Positions 44,511 through 54,424 are shown, counted from the stretch's first letter. The stretch is DNA of 64,000 nucleotides from an uncultured Paracoccaceae bacterium (GCA_947498985.1 CANMMF010000006.1:186001-250000); one strand, 5' to 3'. Made by a program: numbers and translations. The notes: a model not told the origin generated them from the letters alone.

Positions 44511-45905
44511 CTAAAGCAAGACGACAACTGCGAGCCCGAGGAAGGCGAAAAAGCCCACCACATCGGTGACCGTGGTCACAAACGCGCCCGACGCAAGCGC
44601 CGGATCGACACCGGCCTTCTCCAGAACCACCGGCACCACGATCCCCGCAAGCCCGGCCACGATGAGGTTGATCACCATCGCCGCCGCGATCACGGCGCCA
44701 AGCGCCGGGGAGCCGAACCACACAAGACCCACCACCCCCATGATGACCGCAAAGGCCACGCCATTGACCGCCCCCACCAGCACCTCGCGCCGGATCACCC
44801 GCCAGAGGTTGGAGCCGGTGAGGTCGCGCGTCGCCAGCGCGCGCACCGCGACGGTCAGGCTCTGCGTGCCCGCGTTGCCGCCCATCGAGGCCACAATCGG
44901 CATCAGCACCGCGAGCGCCACGATCTCGGTGATCGCATCCTCGAATTGCGAGATCACCAGCGACGCCAGGACCGCGGTCACGAGGTTCACCGCAAGCCAG
45001 GGAAACCGCCGTTTGGTGGTGTCGATCACCTTGTCGGAGATCCGGCTTTCCTCGTCCACACCGGCCAGGCGCAGGATGTCTTCCTCGTGCTCTTCGTCGA
45101 GCACGGCCATCGCGTCGTCGATTGTGATCACACCCACCAGCCGGTCGTTTTCATCGACCACCGGGGCGGAAATCAGGTGGTACTGGTTGAATGCATAGGC
45201 CACGTCCGCCTCGTCCTGCGCCACCGGGATGATGTGGAAGGTCTCTTCGGCAATCGAGCGCAACAGCACCTCGCGCCGCGACGCCATCAACCGGCCCAGC
45301 GTGACATTGGCCACCGGGCGCAGCTTTGGATCGACCAGCGTGATGTGGTAGAACTGGCCGGGCAGATCGTCGGTATTGCGAAGGTAATCAATGGCTTCGC
45401 CGACGTTCCAGTGCTCCGGCGCCATCACGACCTCGCGCTGCATCAGGCGCCCGGCGGAAAACTCGGGGAAGGTCAGCGATTGCTGCACCGCCACCCGGTC
45501 GCTGTCTTCCAGAACGTCGAGGATCGCCTCTTTCTGCTCGTCTTCGAGGTCTTCCAGCAGGTCGACCACGTCATCGGAATCGAGCTCGCGCACCGCGTCG
45601 GCCAGCACTTCGGGGTGCAGCAGGCCGATCACCTCCTCTCGGATGGTCTCATCGATCTCCGACAGGATCTCACCGTCGAATTCCTTGCCGTAAAGCGTGA
45701 TGAGCCGCATCCGGTCGAAGGCCGTGACCTGTTCCAGAAGGTCGGCGATGTCGGCGGCGTGCAGCGGATCCATCAACGCGACAAGCTGGTCGCGATCCTC
45801 GGTGTCGACGGCGTTGATGATCTGCGCGACGGCCTTGGGATTGAGCGTGTAGGGCGCGTCCTCGGTCTCGTCCTCGGCCTCGACGATGTCGGCTTGGTCG
45901 CTCAT
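44511..45905 (-). CDS. mgtE: Magnesium transporter MgtE
   Basis: CBS-domain region plus MPIVASMGGNAGTQSLTVAVRALATRDL... Confidence 0.95.
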   Translation of the reverse strand: MSDQADIVEAEDETEDAPYTLNPKAVAQIINAVDTEDRDQLVALMDPLHAADIADLLEQVTAFDRMRLITLYGKEFDGEILSEIDETIREEVIGLLHPEVLADAVRELDSDDVVDLLEDLEDEQKEAILDVLEDSDRVAVQQSLTFPEFSAGRLMQREVVMAPEHWNVGEAIDYLRNTDDLPGQFYHITLVDPKLRPVANVTLGRLMASRREVLLRSIAEETFHIIPVAQDEADVAYAFNQYHLISAPVVDENDRLVGVITIDDAMAVLDEEHEEDILRLAGVDEESRISDKVIDTTKRRFPWLAVNLVTAVLASLVISQFEDAITEIVALAVLMPIVASMGGNAGTQSLTVAVRALATRDLTGSNLWRVIRREVLVGAVNGVAFAVIMGVVGLVWFGSPALGAVIAAAMVINLIVAGLAGIVVPVVLEKAGVDPALASGAFVTTVTDVVGFFAFLGLAVVVLL

Positions 45906-46028
45906 GCTCGCCCTCCCGTGATGTCTTGGAGGAACCTAGGGCATGTCCGGGCAGAGAAACAGGGGCCGCGCGCGATTTACCTCGCTTTCCCGCGGCCCTG
46001 GACTTGCGCCTTTCAAACGCAGGGCGCC

Positions 46029-46301
46029 ATGACCGATCCTTGCCTGCATCCGGGGCAGACGTTGTGTTTCGATGGCGATCCGTTCCATGACCGGCCGGAC
46101 GTCGCGCGTCACAACCGGACCGGTGCGGTGCTGGTCGCCGACGGAAGTATTGTCGAGGTCGGAGCGGCGGAGAGGCTCACCGCCCAGCACCCGGAGGTGG
46201 GGCTGGTCGATCACGGCGACGCGCTGCTCATGTCGGGTTTCGTCGACGCCCGCGATCCGGGGCACCTGTGTGGCTGGCATATTACCTGGAGCCCTCTGTG
46301 A
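46029..46301 (+). pseudogene. Truncated guanine deaminase N-terminus
   Basis: HPGQTLCFDGDPFHDRPDVARHNRTGAVLVADGSIVEVGAAERLTAQHPEVGLVDHGDALLMSGFVDA then non-homologous tail; stops just before the catalytic HxH. Confidence 0.65.
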
Positions 46302-46321
46302 CAGGCCGCACTCTGACCCTG

Positions 46322-46765
46322 TCAGCGGGCGCAGCCGTCGCGGGCAAGCACCAGCACCCAGATATTGCCGGGCGCGCGCACAAGCCCGTATTCGGTGACA
46401 TCCGCGTGCAGCATGTTGCGCCGATGCGGCGGCGATTGCACCCAGAGGCCCATCGCCTCCACCGGGGTGTCGGGCCCCTTGGCGATGTTTTCGGCAACAG
46501 CGCACCAGCCATAGCCGGTGCGGTCGAGCCGCGCACCGACATCACTGCCATCGCTGCCCTCGTGGTCAAAGAACCCGTTCTGCGCCATGTCGAGCGCATG
46601 CGCCATCGCCGCCTCCTCCAGTCGCGCTGAGGGGGCGAGCGGGCCCAGCCCCTGCTCTGCCCGGATACCGTTCAGCATCTGGCGCACCTGCTGCGCCTGC
46701 GCGGTTCCGGCAAATATCACAAAGGCGGCAAGGCAGGAGATCCAAAGGCGCATGGCGGGGCTCAC
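46322..46765 (-). CDS. CAP/SCP-domain secreted protein
   Basis: Signal peptide; LNGIRAEQGLGPLAPSARLEEAAMAHALDMAQNGFFDHEGSDGSDVGARLDRTGYGWCAVAENIAKG...HRRNMLHADVTEYGL. Confidence 0.9.
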   Translation of the reverse strand: MSPAMRLWISCLAAFVIFAGTAQAQQVRQMLNGIRAEQGLGPLAPSARLEEAAMAHALDMAQNGFFDHEGSDGSDVGARLDRTGYGWCAVAENIAKGPDTPVEAMGLWVQSPPHRRNMLHADVTEYGLVRAPGNIWVLVLARDGCAR

Positions 46766-48117
46766 AGAGTGTCTGACAGGGCGCTGACTAGGCGATTCTG
46801 TTTAACAATCGCTTGCTCCAGATCAAATGTCACGATGCGGCCGTCGCGCACCACCTCGCGCCCGTTCACAAGCAGGTGGCGCACCCGTTGCGGCCCTGCG
46901 AGCAGCAAAGCCGCCGGATCCCAGCTGCCCGCGCTGTCGAGCCCGGAGACATCCCACAGCGCCAGGTCGGCGCGCTTGCCGGGCGCGATCTGGCCGCATT
47001 CCGGGCGGCCCAGCACCTCGGCCCCGCCGCGTGTGGCGATCCGCAACGCCTCCCGCGCGCTCATCGCATCGGCACCGCGTGCCACGCGTTGCAGCAACAT
47101 CACCTGCCGGGCTTCGGCGGCAAGATTGCCCGCGTCGTTCGAGGCCGAGCCGTCGACGCCCAAACCCACCTTCACCCCCGCATCGCGCATCGCGCGCACC
47201 GGCGCGATGCCGGAGCCGAGACGGCAGTTCGAGCAAGGGCAATGCGCAACGCCGGTTCCGGATTTCGCAAAAAGATCAATCTCCTGGCCGTCGAGCTTCA
47301 CGCAATGTGCGTGCCAGACATCGTCGCCGGTCCAGCCCAGATCCTCGGCATATTGCCCCGGGCGGCAGCCAAACTGCGCCTCGCTATAGGCGATGTCCTC
47401 GTCGTTCTCGGCCAGATGCGTGTGCAGCATTACCCCCTTGTCGCGCGCCAGCAAAGCGGCGTCCCGCATCAGCTCGCGGCTGACCGAAAACGGCGAACAG
47501 GGCGCCACACCCACGCGCAGCATCGCGCCCTCGGAGGCATCGTGAAACCGGTCGATCACGCGGATGCAATCGTCGAGGATCGCCGCCTCCTGCTCGACGA
47601 GGCTGTCGGGCGGCAGGCCGCCCGCGCTTTCGCCGATGCTCATCGCGCCGCGGGTGGGATGAAAGCGCAGCCCGACTTCCGCCGCCGCATGCACCGTGTC
47701 GTCGAGCTGCGCGCCGTTCGGATAAAGATAGAGGTGGTCCGACGACATCGAACAGCCGGAAAGCGCCAGCTCCGCCAAACCGATCTGGGCGGAGGTGAAC
47801 ATCTCTTCGGGACCAAACCGCGCCCAGATCGGATAGAGCGTCTGCAACCAGCCAAAGAGCAGCGCGTCCTGGCCGCCCGGCACCGCGCGGGTGAGCGTCT
47901 GATAGAGGTGGTGATGGGTGTTGACGAGGCCCGGCGTGACCACGCAGCGCGCGCCGTCGATCACCTCCGCCTCATCGGCTTCAAGCGCCGATCCCACCTC
48001 GGCAATGCATCCGTTGCGGATCAGGATGTCGGCCCCGGCCAACTCGGTGCCCGCGTCGTCCATGGTCAGAACGTGGCGCGCGTTGCGGATCAGAATTGGC
48101 GTGTCGGTTTTGGTCAT
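46762..48117 (-). CDS. 8-oxoguanine deaminase / amidohydrolase
   Basis: VVTPGLVNTHHHLYQTLTRAVPGGQDALLFGWLQTLYPIWARFGPEEMFTSAQIGLAELALSGCSMSSDHLYLYP... Confidence 0.88.
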   Translation of the reverse strand: MTKTDTPILIRNARHVLTMDDAGTELAGADILIRNGCIAEVGSALEADEAEVIDGARCVVTPGLVNTHHHLYQTLTRAVPGGQDALLFGWLQTLYPIWARFGPEEMFTSAQIGLAELALSGCSMSSDHLYLYPNGAQLDDTVHAAAEVGLRFHPTRGAMSIGESAGGLPPDSLVEQEAAILDDCIRVIDRFHDASEGAMLRVGVAPCSPFSVSRELMRDAALLARDKGVMLHTHLAENDEDIAYSEAQFGCRPGQYAEDLGWTGDDVWHAHCVKLDGQEIDLFAKSGTGVAHCPCSNCRLGSGIAPVRAMRDAGVKVGLGVDGSASNDAGNLAAEARQVMLLQRVARGADAMSAREALRIATRGGAEVLGRPECGQIAPGKRADLALWDVSGLDSAGSWDPAALLLAGPQRVRHLLVNGREVVRDGRIVTFDLEQAIVKQNRLVSALSDTL

Positions 48118-48207
48118 GTCGGCCCCTCACGGTTCGCTAACCCTTTTCGGTGAGAGACGGTCAGGGAACGCCAGAAAAGGGGGAAGGACGCGTTGCCCGG
48201 GCCGAGG

Positions 48208-49041
48208 CTACCCCGACATGCCCAGCAGGTCCAGAGCGGCGCTGTGCAGCGTCTCATTGGCCGCGGCGATCACCTGTCCGCCCTGATGGGCCGGACCGCC
48301 CTGCCAGTTGGTGACGATGCCGCCCGCCGCCTCGACCACGCCGATGGGGCCGTGGATATCGTAAGGGTTGAGCCCGGCCTCGATCACCAGATCGATCTGA
48401 CCGGCGGCCAGAAGCGCATAGGCGTAGCAGTCCATCCCGTACCGCGTCAGTTGAGCATGGTCAGCGACACGGCGGAAGGCGGCGCGCTCGTCGCCGGTGC
48501 CGACCTCGGGAAAGGTGGTAAAGAGAATAGCCTCGCCCAGCGCCTGCGTCTCGCGGGTTTTCAGCGCGCCTTCGCCATGCGGACCCTGCCAGCTTGCGTG
48601 TCCCAGACCGCCGCTGAACCGCTCCGCGACATAGGGCTGGTCGATGATGCCGAAAAGCGGGCCATCGCCGGAGGACACGGCGATCAGAACCCCCCAGGTC
48701 GGCGTTCCGGAGATGAAGCCCCGGGTCCCGTCGATGGGATCGAGCACCCAGGTCAGCCCGCTCTCACCGGGCTGATGGCCGAACTCCTCGCCGAGGATGC
48801 CATCCTGCGGGCGGTCGCGCGCCAGGATATCGCGCATCGCCTGCTCGGCGGCGCGGTCGGCGATGGTCACGGGGTCAAAGCCGCCGCTCGCCTCATGCTT
48901 GTTCTCGGTGGCGAGACCGGCAGTGCGGAAATGCGGCAAGATCACCGCACGCGCGGCATCGGCCAGCGCGTGACCGGTTGCGACAAGCGCAACGGCGTCG
49001 CCCTGCGACAGGGCGGGATGTCGGGTGGGATGTCTGGCCAT
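48208..49041 (-). CDS. hisN: Inositol monophosphatase-family histidinol-phosphatase
   Basis: DGILGEEFGHQPGESGLTWVLDPIDGTRGFISGTPTWGVLIAV (IMPase motif); GLNPYDIHGPIGVVEAAGGIVT. Confidence 0.88.
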   Translation of the reverse strand: MARHPTRHPALSQGDAVALVATGHALADAARAVILPHFRTAGLATENKHEASGGFDPVTIADRAAEQAMRDILARDRPQDGILGEEFGHQPGESGLTWVLDPIDGTRGFISGTPTWGVLIAVSSGDGPLFGIIDQPYVAERFSGGLGHASWQGPHGEGALKTRETQALGEAILFTTFPEVGTGDERAAFRRVADHAQLTRYGMDCYAYALLAAGQIDLVIEAGLNPYDIHGPIGVVEAAGGIVTNWQGGPAHQGGQVIAAANETLHSAALDLLGMSG

Positions 49042-49094
49042 CGGGCCCTCCGGCGCAGCGGTCGGATCACCGCTACCCCAGAGCGCCGGAAGGC

Positions 49095-49466
49095 TCAAGC
49101 CACGTCGGACAGAACGCGCGCAAGCTCAAAGAGGCGGCGGCGCTGGTTCTCCGGAATGGCGTAATAAGAGCGCACGAGATCAAGCGCTTCCTTGTCGCCC
49201 AGGATATCGGCGGGCACCGAGTCGGCTTTGGCGTCTTCGCCGGCTTCGGATTCGATGCCTTCGAAGAAGAAGCTGACCGGCACATCCAGCGCGTCCGCAA
49301 TGTCCCAGAGCCGGGAGGCACTGACGCGGTTTGCACCGGTCTCGTACTTCTGGATCTGCTGGAATTTGATACCGACCTGTTCGGCCAGTTGTTGCTGGGT
49401 CATGCCCACGAGCCAGCGGCGGTGCCGCACGCGTTTACCGACATGTACATCTACAGGATGCGCCAT
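49095..49466 (-). CDS. XRE-family transcriptional regulator
   Basis: VGKRVRHRRWLVGMTQQQLAEQVGIKFQQIQKYETGANRVSASRLWDIADALDVPVSFFFEG. Confidence 0.93.
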   Translation of the reverse strand: MAHPVDVHVGKRVRHRRWLVGMTQQQLAEQVGIKFQQIQKYETGANRVSASRLWDIADALDVPVSFFFEGIESEAGEDAKADSVPADILGDKEALDLVRSYYAIPENQRRRLFELARVLSDVA

Positions 49467-49762
49467 AATAATAATCCTAACTCTATCTTTACCGGCCAAC
49501 CAGCACGGTCAGAGCCCAATACTCGTCACCAGCGACCAGACCCAAATAAGTGCATATTGACGGTCAAGTGGCTACATCAATCCTGAAGCACAAATCAAGA
49601 AAAATGAACGCGTAACGTTTGTCCGATTTGTGTCAACTCGCGACAAAGTTGCAAAATACATAAGATTGTAGATGTGTCGGAGACGCTCGGCCATGTGTCG
49701 GTCAAATTTGACATGTGACGCCCGATTTGCGCAGATGCGGCCAAACCGGACAGGACAGGCAC

Positions 49763-50728
49763 ATGCGCGCTTTTATGCTCTCTTCCCATGATACAGCCCC
49801 GCAGCTCGTTGATACGAATGTTCCGGAGCCGGGACCGGATGAGATTCGCGTGCGGATTGCCGCCTGTGGACTCAACTTTGCCGATCTTCTGATGATGACG
49901 GGAACGTATCAGGAAACCCCCGCCCTGCCCTTCGTGATGGGCATGGAAGTGGCCGGAACCGTGGACGCCGTCGGGCGGAATGTCAACGGGTTCACTCCCG
50001 GAAAACGTGTGGCGGTTTTTGGCGGACAGGGCGGATTGGCGGAGTATGGATGCTTTTCCGCCACCCGCGCGGTGCATCTGCCTGATTCTATGAGCTGGCG
50101 CGACGCGGCCGCGTTCCAGATCGCCTATGGCACCTCGCATCTGGCGCTCGATCACCGCGCCCGGCTGCAGCCGGACGAGACATTGCTCGTGCTCGGAGCG
50201 GCGGGCGGCGTCGGGCTCACGGCCGTGGAGATCGGCAAGCTGATGGGCGCGCGTGTCGTGGCCTGCGCGCGCGGCGCCGACAAGCTCGAGACCGCCCGTG
50301 CGGCGGGCGCGGATCACCTCATCGACGCGGCCACGCAGGATATCCGAGAAGAGATGAAAAAACTGGGCGGCGCGGATGTGGTCTATGACCCCGTGGGCGG
50401 CGACCAGTTCACCGCCGCCTTTCGCGCCTGCCGCCCCGAAGGCCGGATCCTGACCATCGGCTTTGCCTCCGGCGACATCCCGCAGATCCGCGCCAATCAC
50501 CTGCTGGTCAAGAACCTCTCGGTGCTGGGGCTCTACTGGGGTGGCTATCTCGCGTTCCGGCCCGACGTGCTGACCGCGTCGCTCTCGACGCTGCTGCAAT
50601 GGTACGAGGCGGGCCGTCTTGCGCCGCATGTGAGCCATGAACTGCCGCTGGAGCAGGCCGCGGACGGGATGGCGCTTTTGCGCGCGCGCAAATCCACCGG
50701 CAAGGTTGTGATCCACATCGCCGACTGA
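49763..50728 (+). CDS. NADPH:quinone oxidoreductase family (zinc-less MDR)
   Basis: MRAFMLSSHDTAPQLVDTNVPEPGPDEIRVRIAACGLNFADLLMMTGTY...LLVLGAAGGVGLTAVEIGKLMGARV. Confidence 0.92.
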   Translation: MRAFMLSSHDTAPQLVDTNVPEPGPDEIRVRIAACGLNFADLLMMTGTYQETPALPFVMGMEVAGTVDAVGRNVNGFTPGKRVAVFGGQGGLAEYGCFSATRAVHLPDSMSWRDAAAFQIAYGTSHLALDHRARLQPDETLLVLGAAGGVGLTAVEIGKLMGARVVACARGADKLETARAAGADHLIDAATQDIREEMKKLGGADVVYDPVGGDQFTAAFRACRPEGRILTIGFASGDIPQIRANHLLVKNLSVLGLYWGGYLAFRPDVLTASLSTLLQWYEAGRLAPHVSHELPLEQAADGMALLRARKSTGKVVIHIAD

Positions 50729-50749
50729 TCCCACTGCGGGCTGCGGCGG

Positions 50750-51742
50750 TCAGCCCGCCGCGTCTTTCTCCCAGATCCGGTCGATCATCATCTGCGTGCC
50801 ACGGCTGAATTCCAGCGGGCAGGGAAACGGCGTGCCGTCCAGAACCGTGGCGTTGAAGGCTTCGACCTGGTTCACGTAATGGTTGGCGCGCGGGAAGCGG
50901 ATCGAGGTCACCTCCGGCTCGCCGCCGCCATGCACGGTGCGGTGCAGCTCGATCCGCGCCTCGCCGTAAACCTGCGGATTGAACGGCGCGGTGAGGCGCA
51001 TCACGCCGCGTTCGCCGTGGAACGTCATGTCCTGCCAGGGCGCCATCCTCATCGACACGGTGCCGGTATAGTGGAAGGACGGAAAGCGGGCGGTCACGTG
51101 GCTCCAGACATCGACGCCGTTCTCGCGCTGGATCTCGGTCGACAGGATCTCCTGCGGCTCCTCGCCGGTGACAAAGCGCGCGGCCCCGTAGATATAGACG
51201 CCGATATCCGGGATCGCGCCGCCGCCGGTCTCGGGCCGGTTGCGGATATTGCCGCCATCGCTGCGGTTGTCATAGGAGAACGTGCCGGACACGCGGATGA
51301 GCTCGCCGATGGCGCCTTCCTCGAAAAGCGCCTTGGCCCGCTGCCATTGCGGGTGATGCACAATCATGTAGGCCTCCGCCGCCAGAAGCCCGCTTGTGTC
51401 GCGCGCGGCGATCACCGCGGCGAAATCGTCCGCATGCAGCGCCAGCGGCTTTTCCACCAGCACATGCTTGCCCGCCTCCAGCGCCTTCAGCGCCCAGTCC
51501 ACATGCAGGTGGTTCGGCAAGGGCACGTAGACCGCATCGATGTCGGGATCGGCCAGCAGCGCGTCATAGCTCTCCGCCACCGCCATGCGCGGCACAAACG
51601 CGTTGAAGGGCCGGGCTTTCTCCGGATCCGAGGTGGCCAGAGCCGCCATCCGGCAGCGCCGCGCGGCGTGGATGGCCGGAGCCATGAATTCGCGGGCAAA
51701 TTTCGACGCCCCGAGAATGCCCCAGCGTACGTGATCTGTCAT
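50750..51742 (-). CDS. Gfo/Idh/MocA family oxidoreductase
   Basis: VRWGILGASKFAREFMAPAI...DIDAVYVPLPNHLHVDWALKALEAGKHVLVEKPLAL. Confidence 0.94.
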   Translation of the reverse strand: MTDHVRWGILGASKFAREFMAPAIHAARRCRMAALATSDPEKARPFNAFVPRMAVAESYDALLADPDIDAVYVPLPNHLHVDWALKALEAGKHVLVEKPLALHADDFAAVIAARDTSGLLAAEAYMIVHHPQWQRAKALFEEGAIGELIRVSGTFSYDNRSDGGNIRNRPETGGGAIPDIGVYIYGAARFVTGEEPQEILSTEIQRENGVDVWSHVTARFPSFHYTGTVSMRMAPWQDMTFHGERGVMRLTAPFNPQVYGEARIELHRTVHGGGEPEVTSIRFPRANHYVNQVEAFNATVLDGTPFPCPLEFSRGTQMMIDRIWEKDAAG

Positions 51743-51847
51743 GACGGCCTCGTTCTTTCTGCCGTCTCGGGTTAGAGCGCAAAAGCCGGGTAATGAAAAG
51801 GCGCATGGGCTCGGCCGTCGCGACGCGACGTCTCGCGGCTCACCGTC

Positions 51848-52162
51848 CTACTCCTCCGCCTCGACCCGCATGCGCTGGCGCAGCGCCCCCGTGGCGCGAT
51901 CGAAGATCAGGATCTCGTCGCTTTCGGTCACCACCGCATACCAGTCGGCCCCTTGCGTGAAGGCCGTCGCCTGCGCACCGGAGGGCAGCGTGATGACCTC
52001 TGGCAGCGGCGCGCGCGCATTGCTATAGCGGGACCAGATCAGCGCCACGATCACCACGATCCCGGCGATCATCACGCCCGTCAGCACCGTCACCAGAAGG
52101 CGCAGGAAACGCAGGCCGGGCGGCTCTGGCAGGTTGTCGTCCTGCGGTAAGGGAGGTTCCAT
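51848..52162 (-). CDS. Small membrane-anchored protein (DUF6476-like)
   Basis: MEPPLPQDDNLPEPPGLRFLRLLVTVLTGVMIAGIVVIVALIWSRY...; divergent from and abutting RluD-family gene. Confidence 0.7.
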   Translation of the reverse strand: MEPPLPQDDNLPEPPGLRFLRLLVTVLTGVMIAGIVVIVALIWSRYSNARAPLPEVITLPSGAQATAFTQGADWYAVVTESDEILIFDRATGALRQRMRVEAEE

Positions 52163-53192
52163 GCCCCGCATCCTTCGCGTCACCATCGCGGACAATCCGC
52201 CACCGCGCCTTGATAAGGCGCTGGCGCGGGATGTGCCAGAGGCCGAAGCGCTGTCGCGCACACGGCTGGCCCGGCTGATCGCCGCAGGGGCGGTGTCGCG
52301 GGCGGGGCGGGTACTTGACACGCCCAAGGCGCAGGTCGCGGAGGGCGATGTGATCGACATCGCGCTGCCCGAGGCCGAGGCCTATGACGTGCGCCCGCAG
52401 CAGATCCCGCTCGAGATTCTCTACGAGGATGCCGACCTGCTGGTGATCGACAAACCGGCGGGCATGGTGGTGCATCCGGCCCCCGGCTCTCCGGACGGCA
52501 CGCTGGTGAACGCGCTCCTGCATCATTTCGGAGGCGATCTTTCAGGCGTGGGCGGCGAGAAGCGGCCCGGCATCGTGCACCGCATCGACAAGGACACCAG
52601 CGGCCTGCTTGTGGTGGCGAAATCCGACCGCGCGCATCACCGGCTCGCCCAGCAGTTCGAGCGGCACACCGCCCGGCGCGCCTACCTGGCGCTGGTGCAC
52701 GGGGTGCCGGATCGCGGCGATCCGCGCCTGATGGGCACCCGCGGGGTCCGTGCCGGCGCAAGCGGCGGCATCACGATCACCAGCGGGCTGGCCCGTCACA
52801 AGACCGACCGGCAGCGGCAGGCCGTGTTCTTTGACGGTCAGGGGCGGCATGCGATCACCCATACGCGGGTGCTGGAGCGGTTCGGCACGCCTGCGTGCCT
52901 GTCGCTGGTGGAATGCCGGCTGGAAACCGGGCGCACACATCAGATCCGCGTGCATATGGCCCATGCCGGGCACGCTCTGGTCGGCGATCAGGTCTATGGC
53001 GGCAGGCGCAAACTGCCGCAAAACGCCCTGAGCGCAGCGGCCGACGCGCAGGTGCGCGGCTTTTCCCGGCAGGCGCTGCACGCCGCGGAGCTTGGCTTTG
53101 CCCATCCCGTCAGCGGCGAAGAGATGCGGTTTGACGCCCCCCTGCCCGCCGATATGGCGGCGATGCTGGACGCGCTGCGACGGGGCGCGTGA
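52161..53192 (+). CDS. RluA/RluD-family 23S rRNA pseudouridine synthase
   Basis: S4-like N-terminus PPRLDKALAR...; GIVHRIDKDTSGLLVVAKSDRAHHRLAQQF...ETGRTHQIRVHMAHAGHALVGDQVYGG. Confidence 0.95.
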   Translation: MPRILRVTIADNPPPRLDKALARDVPEAEALSRTRLARLIAAGAVSRAGRVLDTPKAQVAEGDVIDIALPEAEAYDVRPQQIPLEILYEDADLLVIDKPAGMVVHPAPGSPDGTLVNALLHHFGGDLSGVGGEKRPGIVHRIDKDTSGLLVVAKSDRAHHRLAQQFERHTARRAYLALVHGVPDRGDPRLMGTRGVRAGASGGITITSGLARHKTDRQRQAVFFDGQGRHAITHTRVLERFGTPACLSLVECRLETGRTHQIRVHMAHAGHALVGDQVYGGRRKLPQNALSAAADAQVRGFSRQALHAAELGFAHPVSGEEMRFDAPLPADMAAMLDALRRGA

Positions 53193-53236
53193 GGTCTGCG
53201 CGGGCTGTCCCAACGCCTCTGCGGGATTGAAAATGC

Positions 53237-53266
53237 TTGACGCAGGGCCATGCGCTTGTGTATACA
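53237..53266 (+). promoter_or_regulatory. Candidate housekeeping promoter upstream of rpoH
   Basis: TTGACG-N18-TATACA about 230 nt upstream of rpoH ATG. Confidence 0.55.
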
Positions 53267-53494
53267 TGTCTTCCCTTGAAAAGAACTGCATGCATTTTCG
53301 CATGCCCCAGCCCATCCGGATGAAAGATTTCAGCGTCGCACATGCGTGTGAGATCGCTGACATGGGGGGTCACATCTCCGAACGGATGGTTAACTAGCTG
53401 TCAACTGTAGCCGGGTCATTCTCTTGAAACCATGAGACCGACCCCTTAAATGGATGTTAAGCCCCGTAACATTACGGGCAGACACGACCGGAGG

Positions 53495-54400
53495 ATGAGT
53501 ATCGTGAGCAACTACGCCAATTTGCCGGCGCCGTCGCCGGAAGCAGGCCTGAGCCGCTATCTTCAGGAAATCCGGAAGTTTCCGCTTCTGGAACCGGAAG
53601 AGGAATACATGCTGGCCAAGCGCTGGGTGGAAGACGAAGACACCGATGCCGCGCATCAGATGGTGACGTCGCACCTGCGCCTCGCGGCCAAGATCGCCAT
53701 GGGGTACCGTGGCTACGGGTTGCCCCAGGCGGAGGTGATCTCGGAGGCCAATGTGGGCCTCATGCAGGCGGTCAAGCGCTTCGATCCCGAAAAAGGGTTC
53801 CGGCTTGCGACCTATGCGATGTGGTGGATCCGCGCCTCGATCCAGGAATACATTCTGCGCTCCTGGAGCCTTGTGAAGCTTGGCACAACCAGCGCGCAGA
53901 AAAAGCTATTCTTCAATCTGCGCAAGGCGAAAAGCCGGATCGGCGCGCTCGAGGACGGTGATCTGCGCCCCGAACACGTGGAAAAGATCGCCCATGATCT
54001 CGGTGTGACCGAGGACGAGGTGATCTCGATGAACCGGCGTCTGTCGGGCGGCGATGCCTCGCTGAATGCCACCGTCGGCTCCGAAGGCGAAGGCACGATG
54101 CAATGGCAGGACTGGCTGGAGGACGAGGATGCCGATCAGGCCGGGGACTATGCCGAACGCGATGAGCTCGAGGCGCGGCGCGCGCTGCTGGCCGAGGCCA
54201 TGGATGTGCTCAACGACCGCGAAAAGGACATCCTGACCCAGCGCCGCCTGGCCGAGCAGCCGGTCACGCTGGAAGACCTCTCGGGCGTCTATGACGTAAG
54301 CCGCGAGCGGATCCGCCAGATCGAGGTGCGGGCGTTCGAAAAGCTGCAAAAGCGCATGCGGGATCTCGCGCGCGAGCAGGGCATGCCGGTATCCGCATAA
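53495..54400 (+). CDS. rpoH: RNA polymerase heat-shock sigma factor
   Basis: MSIVSNYANLPAPSPEAGLSRYLQEIRKFPLLEPEEEYMLAKRWVEDEDTDAAHQMVTSHLRLAAKIAMGYRGYGLP... Confidence 0.97.
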   Translation: MSIVSNYANLPAPSPEAGLSRYLQEIRKFPLLEPEEEYMLAKRWVEDEDTDAAHQMVTSHLRLAAKIAMGYRGYGLPQAEVISEANVGLMQAVKRFDPEKGFRLATYAMWWIRASIQEYILRSWSLVKLGTTSAQKKLFFNLRKAKSRIGALEDGDLRPEHVEKIAHDLGVTEDEVISMNRRLSGGDASLNATVGSEGEGTMQWQDWLEDEDADQAGDYAERDELEARRALLAEAMDVLNDREKDILTQRRLAEQPVTLEDLSGVYDVSRERIRQIEVRAFEKLQKRMRDLAREQGMPVSA

Positions 54401-54424
54401 GCCTTTGCGGCGCGAAAGAATGTC

